Shown here: positions 1 through 6,578 of the stretch, one piece after another | Layout of the letters: the number at the start of each line of letters is the position of its first letter | Numbering within the stretch: position 1 is the stretch's first letter | Assembly: GCA_003973375.1 (NCBI GenBank) | Contig: QNYL01000292.1 | Span: forward strand, 1 to 7,490 | Length of the DNA: 7,490 nucleotides | Source of the DNA: Flavobacteriia bacterium | Lineage (GTDB): Bacteria > Bacteroidota > Bacteroidia > Flavobacteriales > Flavobacteriaceae | Reading direction: 5' to 3' | Made by a program: the position numbers and the translations under genes | The notes under the pieces: model-generated | Databases searched by the model: none | What the model was told of the DNA's origin: nothing | Seen by the model: only the letters and a program-made list of their open reading frames with translations

Positions 1-87
1 GATGAAAATAATGGCCGCATCTACGACAGGGATGCTATGAAACTCTGGAGAAGAACCTATGAACCGGGATGGGAACCAAAACTTTAA
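1..87 (+). CDS. 3' end of an unidentified gene (partial)
   Basis: Frame 1 is open from the window edge to a TAA at 85-87, giving the last 28 residues of a protein that ends in KLWRRTYEPGWEPKL. The stop is followed after only 23 bp by the start of the Gfo/Idh/MocA gene on the same strand, so the two are probably co-transcribed. The tail is hydrophilic with several aromatic and Arg residues, and no domain can be assigned from so short a piece. Paired Gfo/Idh/MocA genes are common in Bacteroidota glycan loci, so a second such enzyme is possible, but that is a guess. That this is a real coding end is supported by its tight spacing to the next gene and ordinary codon use. Confidence 0.6.
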   Translation, partial: DENNGRIYDRDAMKLWRRTYEPGWEPKL

Positions 88-110
88 AAGAATTTTTTAA
101 AAGATAAAAA

Positions 111-1304
111 ATGAAGAGAAGAGATTTTATAATTAAAGGCGGACTTGCATCCACAGGAATACTGGCAAGTACTTCTGCCATTGCCGGCATTGCCGGGAAG
201 TTTTCTGCTAATGATTCGATAAAGATCGGAGTAATTGGTACAGGTTCAAGAGGAAAAGGCTTGATAGGCCTTTTGAACAGAATAGATGGCGTAGAGGTAA
301 TTGCCTGTAGTGATATTTTGCCTTTCCGTTTGGAAGAAGGACTTAAAAGAGCGGGTAAGAAAGCAAAAGGATATGCCGATTACAGAAAGTTACTGGATAA
401 TAAAGAGGTTGATGCAGTTATAGTTTCTACTCCTTTTAATACACATTCGGCTATAGAAATTGATGCTTTAGATGCCGGAAAACATATTTACGGTGAAAAA
501 ACTATGGCCAAAGGGATAAAAGGTATTCAGGATCTGGTAGCAAAGGTCAATGCTTCTAAAAAGATCTTCCAGACCGGACACCAATACCACAGTTCCCGGC
601 TTTATACCCATGTTGTAGAAATGATAAAGAACGGGGATATTGGAGAAATAGCCGATTTTGAATGCCAGTGGAACCGGAATGGAGACTGGCGAAGAAAAGT
701 GCCGGATCCCTCTCTAGAAAGAGCGATCAACTGGAGAATGTACAGAGAATATTCGGGAGGGCTTACCGCTGAACTGAGCTCTCATCAGATTGATTTTGTT
801 AGCTGGGTACTCGGCGAAAGCCCTAAAAAAATTATGGGAACAGGCGGAATAAATTACTGGAAGGATGGCAGAGAGACCTATGACAATACACATTTGTTGT
901 TTGAGTATCCGGGTGGTGTCAAGGCTAAATTCACCTGTCTGACCAGCAATGCATTGGGAGATTATCAGATCGTGGTTCACGGAAGTAAAGGAACCATCCA
1001 GCTGGATTATAACAAAGCCTGGATTTATTTTGAGAAAGGACATGAAAAAGAACTGGCAGATGTGGATGGGGTTTCAGGAGCAACAAAAAATCCGTATCTT
1101 CAGGGAAATGGTCGTCAGATCAACTTCTCACACGGTGATCCGACAAAACAGGCACTGATCGATTTCCGTGACAGTATCCTGAATAACAAAACGCCTGTAT
1201 CGAATGTTCATACAGGAGGACGTACTGCTGCTGCCGTACAACTAGCTCTGGATGCCATGTACAATGATAAAATAGTATATTGGAAGGATAGTTATAATTT
1301 TTAA
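111..1304 (+). CDS. Tat-exported Gfo/Idh/MocA family NAD(P)-dependent oxidoreductase
   Basis: This is a 397-residue protein. The N-terminus carries a twin-arginine signal (KRRDFIIKG, R3-R4) followed by a small-residue stretch to about residue 29, so export of the folded, cofactor-loaded enzyme to the periplasm is expected. A Rossmann fold follows, with the dinucleotide loop GTGSRG at residues 43-48. The family Lys lies in GEK (E129-K130). The C-terminal alpha/beta substrate domain starts near GHQYH (156-160) and includes SSHQIDF with H225 and D228, positions typical of the catalytic His/Asp region. Length is normal for the family. The ATG at 111 is preceded by an A-rich leader, and the Tat motif begins at once, which fixes the start. 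Family members act as sugar dehydrogenases or oxidoreductases, or as NAD-dependent glycosidases such as GH109; the sequence does not decide which. The neighbouring secreted glycosidases suggest a sugar or oligosaccharide substrate. The family is secure, the reaction is not. Confidence 0.9.
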   Translation: MKRRDFIIKGGLASTGILASTSAIAGIAGKFSANDSIKIGVIGTGSRGKGLIGLLNRIDGVEVIACSDILPFRLEEGLKRAGKKAKGYADYRKLLDNKEVDAVIVSTPFNTHSAIEIDALDAGKHIYGEKTMAKGIKGIQDLVAKVNASKKIFQTGHQYHSSRLYTHVVEMIKNGDIGEIADFECQWNRNGDWRRKVPDPSLERAINWRMYREYSGGLTAELSSHQIDFVSWVLGESPKKIMGTGGINYWKDGRETYDNTHLLFEYPGGVKAKFTCLTSNALGDYQIVVHGSKGTIQLDYNKAWIYFEKGHEKELADVDGVSGATKNPYLQGNGRQINFSHGDPTKQALIDFRDSILNNKTPVSNVHTGGRTAAAVQLALDAMYNDKIVYWKDSYNF

Positions 1305-1309
1305 AACTG

Positions 1310-1476
1310 ATTAGTGTTTGTCCATAAAGTCATCGAATTGAAAAAATTATCTTTTTGCGCCTTTTTCCTTTTTTTATTTTGCCTAATACACAAGCATTTG
1401 CTGCAATAAAAAAAACAAAAATCCATCAAAAATCTTAATCTTTCAAAAATCAAGCACTTAATAGACAAACACTAAT
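1310..1476. repeat. 167-bp imperfect palindromic element (MITE-like) between two genes
   Basis: The ends form a perfect 13-bp inverted repeat, ATTAGTGTTTGTC at 1310-1322 and GACAAACACTAAT at 1464-1476. Pairing continues inward without a gap, so that 24 of the outer 30 positions match (1310-1339 against 1447-1476). Further in, T-runs at 1352-1378 face A-runs at 1405-1432 with small offsets, and GC at 1381-1382 can pair with GC at 1403-1404. The whole unit could therefore fold back on itself around a loop near 1383-1402, although the inner part is low-complexity. It starts 5 bp after the oxidoreductase stop and ends 20 bp before the next ATG, filling the gap. There is no coding capacity. A TA lies at each end (1312-1313 and 1473-1474), compatible with a TA-targeting transposon remnant but not proof, since it is part of the symmetry. 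I saw no convincing promoter or terminator inside. Confidence 0.75.
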
Positions 1477-1495
1477 TAATTTGCAAAATCAGGGT

Positions 1496-3844
1496 ATGAA
1501 AAAAATAGGTCTTTTATTTCTGTTGTTGGTTTTTATTTTTAAAAGTGCTGAAGGGCAACAAAAAAAATATCCATCTTCCTGTTACAGGGAAATGGTTGAA
1601 GACGGAGCCTGGTGCTGGTTCTCGGATCCCAGAGCTGTTCATTATAAAAAGAATCAGGACAGAACCTATGTTGCCAGTGTTACGAGCAAGGGGGATATAA
1701 CTATTTCAGCTTTTGATCATAAAACAGGAAAAACGGAGCATCATGTAGTATATCCTAAATTTCAACATGATGATCATACGGTTCCTTCTTTGTTGTTTTT
1801 ACCCGACGGGAAGCTGCTGATCTTTTTTACAAAACATAATGGTACCATGTTCTACACCAAAACCTTGCGTCCGGAAGATATTTCTGCCTGGGAAAAGGTA
1901 AAAAAGCTCGATATGGGCTCGATGCTGTGTTATTCTAATCCTGTGATGCTTCAGAAAGAAAAGAACAAGATCTATGTCTTTTTCAGGGGTGGTTACAACT
2001 GGAAACCTTCATTCATCACTTCAGAAGATCTTGGGAAAACATGGTCGAAACCTGTAGATATGGTGGGTAAACCCGGAGCTGATATTGATAACAGACCTTA
2101 TACTAAAGTGATCAGTGATGGAAAAAAACGTATCTGGTTTGCAATTACTGATGGGCATCCGAGAGATGAACCCGTTAATTCAATTTATGTTTTCTATTAT
2201 GAGAAGGGTAATTTCTTTCAGGTGGATGGAACCAGACTGGGTTCGATAAAAGACATGCCTATAGATCAGAATAAGATCATTAAAGCCTATGATGGTGTTA
2301 AAACCAAAGTGAGATCATGGATCTGGGATCTGGCTCTTGATAAAGCGGGAAAACCTGTAATTGTTTACACTACTTTAAAAGAGGAAACAGATCATAAATA
2401 TTCTTATGGAAAGTGGAATGGAAAGCAGTGGGAGAATAGTTTTATTACTAACGGAGGTAAGGATTTTCCCAGGAGGGAGGATAAAAAAGAAGAACGTAAT
2501 CCCGAACCTCATTACAGTGGCGGAATAATTCTCGATCATGAAAATACAGATGTAGTTTATCTCTCAAAACCTGTAAATGATATTTTTGAGATTTATAAAT
2601 ATCAAAAGAATGGAAAAAAATGGGCGGAAACTGCAATTACTTCCGGATCTGTTCTCGACAATGTAAGACCATTTGTTGTAAGAGATCATAAGAAAAATAA
2701 CGAACCTTCACTTTTATGGGTGGAAAATAAGATGTACGAACATTATACCAAATACAATTCCTCCATTAAAATGAACTTGTTAAAACCTTTGCCTTCTGCC
2801 GATCTTACCAAGGAAGCTGTAAGATCAGCGATGAAAAAGGTGGCCGACTGGCAATTGAATACACCGCTGAAGCACGACCTTGCCGACTGGACCAATGGAG
2901 CACTTTATGCGGGAATGTCGGCCTGGGCAAAAATGGCAGATTCTGATAAGTATTATGAATGGTTAAAAGAAAAGGGAGAAAAGAATGCATGGAATCATAT
3001 GGTCAGAAAAAATCCCAAAGGGAGATATCATGCCGATGATTATTGTGTCGGACAGATGTATGTTGAATTATACCGGCATTATAAGGATAAAAAAATGATC
3101 CGCCCGATGGAAGAGTATTTTGATCATATCTTAAAGAATCCATCAAAGAACAGCCTTGAATTCAACTGGAATAAAGAACACTGGCCAACAGAACGCTGGG
3201 CATGGTGTGATGCGCTTTTTATGGGGCCAACAGTTTGGGCTAAAATGGCCGGTGCAACGGGTAAAAAAGCCTATCTGGATTTTATGGATAAAGAATATAA
3301 GGCCACAACCGATTATCTTTTTAGTGAAAAAGACAGCCTTTATTTTAGAGATTCCAATTACTTTGACCGAAAAGAAGCCAATGGAAAATCTATGTTCTGG
3401 GGAAGAGGTAATGGCTGGGTCTTTGCCGGTTTGCCGGTAATCATTAGTGAATTGCCTGAAGGTTATAAGAATAAATCCTTTTATATAGATATTTATAAAA
3501 AGATGGCTAAGAAACTGATCTCCCTGCAGGATGAAAAGGGATATTGGCATGCAAGTATGCTGGATCCTGAAAGTTATCCGAATCCTGAAATGAGCAGTAC
3601 GGCATTTTTTGTTTATGGACTTGCCTGGGGAATTAACCATGGCTACCTCGATAAAGAGGTTTATTTACCTGCAGTGGAAAAAGGCTGGAAAGCCCTGGTG
3701 GGCGCGGTATGGCCTGACGGAAAACTGGGTTGGGTGCAGCCTATTGGTGAAAATCCTAAGAATGTTACAGCTGAAATGACAGAAGTTTATGGTGTGGGAG
3801 GCTTTTTGATGGCTGGAAGTGAGGTGTATAAACTTGCTAAATAA
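1496..3844 (+). CDS. Secreted BNR_4 propeller - GH105 unsaturated uronyl hydrolase fusion
   Basis: This is a 782-residue two-domain enzyme. The ATG at 1496 opens directly onto a signal peptide (Lys2-Lys3, hydrophobic core 4-15, likely cut near AEG-QQ at residue 20). A TTG at 1481 in the same frame only adds five residues. Residues about 30-415 form a BNR_4 domain: GAWCWFSDPRAVHY near the N-terminus, HDDH at 91-94, TKHNG with H114, CYSNPVML with Y146, FFRGGYNW with R164, an Asp-box SEDLGKTW at 176-183, and RPY with Y202. Some BNR_4 proteins are ulvan lyases (PL24/PL25). Residues about 436-782 form a complete GH105 (alpha/alpha)6 barrel: HADDY with D514/D515, the signature WCDALFMGP with D572 as likely catalytic Asp, and FWGRGNGW with W635-W641. 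GH105 enzymes hydrate the 4,5-unsaturated uronic acid left by polysaccharide lyases and release it from the oligosaccharide. The next gene, a GH3 glycosidase, follows in probable operon. Domain assignments are strong; lyase activity of the N-terminal half and the substrate are inference. Confidence 0.9.
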   Translation: MKKIGLLFLLLVFIFKSAEGQQKKYPSSCYREMVEDGAWCWFSDPRAVHYKKNQDRTYVASVTSKGDITISAFDHKTGKTEHHVVYPKFQHDDHTVPSLLFLPDGKLLIFFTKHNGTMFYTKTLRPEDISAWEKVKKLDMGSMLCYSNPVMLQKEKNKIYVFFRGGYNWKPSFITSEDLGKTWSKPVDMVGKPGADIDNRPYTKVISDGKKRIWFAITDGHPRDEPVNSIYVFYYEKGNFFQVDGTRLGSIKDMPIDQNKIIKAYDGVKTKVRSWIWDLALDKAGKPVIVYTTLKEETDHKYSYGKWNGKQWENSFITNGGKDFPRREDKKEERNPEPHYSGGIILDHENTDVVYLSKPVNDIFEIYKYQKNGKKWAETAITSGSVLDNVRPFVVRDHKKNNEPSLLWVENKMYEHYTKYNSSIKMNLLKPLPSADLTKEAVRSAMKKVADWQLNTPLKHDLADWTNGALYAGMSAWAKMADSDKYYEWLKEKGEKNAWNHMVRKNPKGRYHADDYCVGQMYVELYRHYKDKKMIRPMEEYFDHILKNPSKNSLEFNWNKEHWPTERWAWCDALFMGPTVWAKMAGATGKKAYLDFMDKEYKATTDYLFSEKDSLYFRDSNYFDRKEANGKSMFWGRGNGWVFAGLPVIISELPEGYKNKSFYIDIYKKMAKKLISLQDEKGYWHASMLDPESYPNPEMSSTAFFVYGLAWGINHGYLDKEVYLPAVEKGWKALVGAVWPDGKLGWVQPIGENPKNVTAEMTEVYGVGGFLMAGSEVYKLAK

Positions 3845-3879
3845 TGTTTGTCTGTAAAGCACTTGATTTTTTAAAGATT
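3842..3879 (+). repeat. Solo diverged arm of the palindromic repeat, filling an intergenic spacer
   Basis: The core stretch 3845-3879 matches the reverse complement of 1437-1471, the right arm of the palindrome upstream, at 30 of 35 ungapped positions. The match includes TGTTTGTCT at the tip and ACTTGATTTTT further in, with only ACTTGATTTTT's first base differing. It shares 18 of 25 positions with the left arm (1315-1339). The tip runs into the TAA stop of the BNR_4-GH105 gene, and the arm accounts for nearly all of the 41-bp spacer before the GH3 start at 3886. No matching second arm follows, so this is a half unit or the remains of a full one. The A/T-rich part could match partly by composition, but the TGTTTGTC and GCACTTGAT-like blocks could not easily do so. 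Confidence 0.65.
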
Positions 3880-3885
3880 TATAAA

Positions 3886-6459
3886 ATGAAAAATATTATA
3901 CTTTTTGTACTGTTATTTTTACCTGTTCTCTTTTTTGCTCAGCAGAAGACTTATCCGTTCCAGAATCCCGGACTCGATCCGGAAACACGGGCAGATGATC
4001 TGTTAAAAAGATTAACTCTGGAAGAAAAGGTTTCTCAGATGCAGGATGTATCACCTGCCATTGATCGTTTGGGAATTCCGGAATACAACTGGTGGAATGA
4101 ATGTCTGCACGGAGTGGCCAGGGCAGGGGAAGCAACTTCCTTCCCGCAGGCTATTGGTATGGCGGCAACCTGGAATACAGACCTGATCCATAAGGTGGCG
4201 GATGTGATCAGTACGGAAGCCCGGGCAAAATACAATCACAGTATTAAAAAAGGACAGCGGAACAGATATCAGGGGCTGACCATGTGGACGCCAAATATCA
4301 ATATTTTTAGGGATCCCAGATGGGGGAGAGGACAGGAAACTTACGGCGAGGATCCGTACCTCACTTCAAGAATGGGGGTTGCTTTTGTAACGGGTTTACA
4401 GGGCAATGATCCGGAATATTTTAAAGTGATCGCAACTCCAAAACATTATGCAGTTCATAGCGGTCCTGAACGTAATCGGCATGAATTCAATGCGATAACC
4501 ACTAAAAAAGATCTCTGGGAAACTTACCTACCGGCATTTAAGGCTACGGTAGTGGAAGGAAAGGCTTATTCGGTTATGTCGGCTTATAACCGATATCTCG
4601 GGTCTTCGGCAACAGCCAGCAAATTATTATTGACCGATATTTTAAGAGATCAGTGGGGATTTAAGGGTTATGTGGTTTCTGATTGCGGTGCGGTATCCGA
4701 TATCTATCGTTTTCATAAGATCGTTAAGACTGCTGAAGAAGCTTCGGCTTTGGCCGTAAAGGCAGGTTGTGATCTGAATTGTGGCGACAGTTACAGTCAT
4801 TTAGTGAATTCTGTTCAATCAGGTTTAGTAACAGAAAAAGATATCGATACGGCTTTAAGAAGGCTTATTTTGGCAAGGATTAAACTGGGATTGTTCAATC
4901 CTCCGGATAAAGTTCCTTTTGCAAATATTCCTGATACAGAGATCGAATCAGAGGAACATCAACAGATCGCTTTACAAACAGCGAGAGAATCAATAGTGCT
5001 TTTAAAAAATAAAGATTACACTTTGCCTCTTTCAAAGGACATAAGTTCTGTGGTTGTGATCGGACCCACAGCAAACGACCGGCACTTCCTTTTGGGAAAT
5101 TATTTCGGTACACCGAATCACCGTACTACAATTCTGGAAGGAATAAAAGATAAAGTATCGAAAAACACCAGAGTCCATTATTTCAAGGGAACTAATCTGA
5201 CCGATGATCATCCGGTTATTGATGTGATCGGTACGGATCAGTTTAAAGGAAGGATTACTACGGAGTATTTTGATAATTCTAAAATGAAAGGAGCTCCGGT
5301 TTACAAAACAGAGGAAGATCTGATCGATTTTGACTGGGGAGGAACTGCCCCTATAGATATTTTAAGGCCCGGAAAATATTCAATAAGGTATTCAGGTGTT
5401 TTAAAACCCGATGTAAGCGGTAAACTTACATTAAGTGTTGATCAGGTAGGAGGAAGCTACAAATTATATCTCAACGGTAAAGAAATTCTCTCAGGTGAGG
5501 ATGAAATGGAACAGGCCGGAAGAACAAAACCCATTAGTTTTGAAAAAGGGAAAGAATACAACTTCCGTTTGGAGTACAAATGCATCAATCCGTGGGTATC
5601 TTCCGTACAATTGTTGTGGAATAAAGAAGCGGTACTGGGGAAAAAGCATATGATGGATATAATCGGTAAAAGTGATGTGGTTATTTATGTTGGTGGAATA
5701 ACTGCCAAACTGGAAGGAGAGCAAATGCCTGTTGAAATTGAAGGTTTTTATAAAGGAGACCGTACCAATCTGAAATTACCCAAAGCACAATCAGAGTTAC
5801 TTAAAGAACTCTACAGAACGGGAAAGAAAGTTGTTTTTGTTATGACCACAGGTAGTGCACTTGCCGTAAACTGGGAACAGCAAAATTTACCGGCCATAAT
5901 TAATGTGTGGTATCCGGGGCAGACTGCAGGTAAAGCAGTTGCAGATGTTCTTTTTGGCGATTATAATCCCTCAGGAAAATTACCGGTTACCTTTTACAGA
6001 TCGGTTGATGACCTGCCTGATTTTGAAGATTATAACATGAAAGGCAGAACGTATCGTTATTTTAAGGGAGAAGTTTTATATCCGTTTGGATTCGGGCTCA
6101 GCTATACCCGTTTTAATTTTTCAAAACCTGTTTTTGATAAACCATTGCTTAAACGGAATGATAAAGTAAAAGTGCGTACAACTATTAAAAATAATGGTAA
6201 TTATGATGGTGAAACTGTAGTACAATTGTATATTGCTGCAAAGCACCCTGCTAATTTGGATCCTGTTCGGTCTTTAAAGAAGTTTAAAAAGGTCTATTTA
6301 AAAAAAGGGAGTACTAAAACTATTGATTTTGAACTGACTTCTGAAGATCTTATATTGATAAATAACGAAGGTAAACCGGAACTCAGGCCGGGTAAATATG
6401 ATATTTTTATAGGAAAGAGCTCAGCTACTAAGAATAAAAATACGCTGGAGGTTATATGA
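3886..6459 (+). CDS. Secreted GH3 glycosidase (beta-xylosidase/beta-glucosidase type) with PA14 insertion
   Basis: This is an 857-residue enzyme that removes non-reducing beta-linked sugars. A signal peptide spans residues 1-18 (hydrophobic core, FFA-QQ cleavage), implying a periplasmic or surface location. The GH3 N-terminal barrel, about 25-330, contains NWWNECLHGVARAG (68-81), typical of the beta-xylosidase-like clade, then DPRWGRGQETYGEDP, substrate-site K186-H187, and the nucleophile loop VVSDCGAV with D266. The C-terminal GH3 domain, about 355-700, carries LEGEQM (609-614), holding the likely acid/base Glu, and GFYKGDRTNLKLP. It is interrupted by a PA14 domain, about 452-585, often a sugar-binding module that shapes the active-site entrance. 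A Fn3-like domain occupies about 758-851. All key residues are present and the length is normal. An in-frame ATG at 3844 overlaps the upstream stop (TAATG) but would place 14 extra residues before the signal peptide, so 3886 is preferred. Xylosidase and glucosidase activities cannot be separated here. Confidence 0.92.
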   Translation: MKNIILFVLLFLPVLFFAQQKTYPFQNPGLDPETRADDLLKRLTLEEKVSQMQDVSPAIDRLGIPEYNWWNECLHGVARAGEATSFPQAIGMAATWNTDLIHKVADVISTEARAKYNHSIKKGQRNRYQGLTMWTPNINIFRDPRWGRGQETYGEDPYLTSRMGVAFVTGLQGNDPEYFKVIATPKHYAVHSGPERNRHEFNAITTKKDLWETYLPAFKATVVEGKAYSVMSAYNRYLGSSATASKLLLTDILRDQWGFKGYVVSDCGAVSDIYRFHKIVKTAEEASALAVKAGCDLNCGDSYSHLVNSVQSGLVTEKDIDTALRRLILARIKLGLFNPPDKVPFANIPDTEIESEEHQQIALQTARESIVLLKNKDYTLPLSKDISSVVVIGPTANDRHFLLGNYFGTPNHRTTILEGIKDKVSKNTRVHYFKGTNLTDDHPVIDVIGTDQFKGRITTEYFDNSKMKGAPVYKTEEDLIDFDWGGTAPIDILRPGKYSIRYSGVLKPDVSGKLTLSVDQVGGSYKLYLNGKEILSGEDEMEQAGRTKPISFEKGKEYNFRLEYKCINPWVSSVQLLWNKEAVLGKKHMMDIIGKSDVVIYVGGITAKLEGEQMPVEIEGFYKGDRTNLKLPKAQSELLKELYRTGKKVVFVMTTGSALAVNWEQQNLPAIINVWYPGQTAGKAVADVLFGDYNPSGKLPVTFYRSVDDLPDFEDYNMKGRTYRYFKGEVLYPFGFGLSYTRFNFSKPVFDKPLLKRNDKVKVRTTIKNNGNYDGETVVQLYIAAKHPANLDPVRSLKKFKKVYLKKGSTKTIDFELTSEDLILINNEGKPELRPGKYDIFIGKSSATKNKNTLEVI

Positions 6460-6487
6460 AACCTTGTACCATGAATTTCAGTCAGAA

Positions 6488-6518
6488 TTTTTTTTAAAAG
6501 TATTTTATTACATCTTTG
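6488..6518 (+). promoter_or_regulatory. Possible Bacteroidota-type promoter for the LytTR gene
   Basis: CATCTTTG at 6511-6518 matches the Bacteroidota -7 consensus TAnnTTTG at all but its first base and sits within a T/A-rich stretch. No clear TTTG lies about 19 bp upstream; only a T-run at 6488-6495 is found there. It would give a leader of roughly 55 bases before the ATG at 6579. This is the best candidate in the 119-bp gap after the GH3 gene and would make the regulator independently transcribed. Confidence 0.35.
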
Positions 6519-6537
6519 TAGAACAATTTTTCATTCT

Positions 6538-6556
6538 TTTTTAAAGGCTTTAAAAA
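6538..6556. promoter_or_regulatory. 19-bp palindrome upstream of the LytTR gene, possible operator
   Basis: TTTTTAAAGGCTTTAAAAA has perfect 9-bp arms around a single central G at 6547. It lies between the possible promoter and the ATG at 6579, ending 22 bp before the start. With a one-base centre it cannot form a stable hairpin, so a DNA-binding site for a dimer is the likelier reading. The A/T-rich setting makes chance symmetry possible. Confidence 0.3.
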
Positions 6557-6578
6557 TAGAAGGTGAAAGTAGAGCAAT

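Noticed and set aside
949..1158. 69-codon open frame on the plus strand
   Set aside because: It is an out-of-frame overlap of the oxidoreductase gene with no domain features.
1310..1476. A complete insertion sequence or intrinsic terminator
   Set aside because: There is no transposase frame in 167 bp. There is no short GC-rich stem followed by a T-run; the symmetry is spread over the whole unit.
1481..1495. TTG start five codons upstream of the BNR_4-GH105 ATG
   Set aside because: ATG at 1496 starts exactly at a normal signal peptide (MKK plus a hydrophobic core), so the TTG extension is not needed.
3143..3640. 165-codon open frame on the minus strand
   Set aside because: It lies wholly inside the GH105 domain, whose frame has clear conserved motifs. 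The minus-strand product has no recognisable domain and looks like an antisense shadow.
6461..6500. A fourth copy of the repeat arm after the GH3 stop
   Set aside because: TTGTACCAT and AATTTTTT loosely resemble the left arm, but several gaps are needed and the match is no better than expected for A/T-rich sequence.
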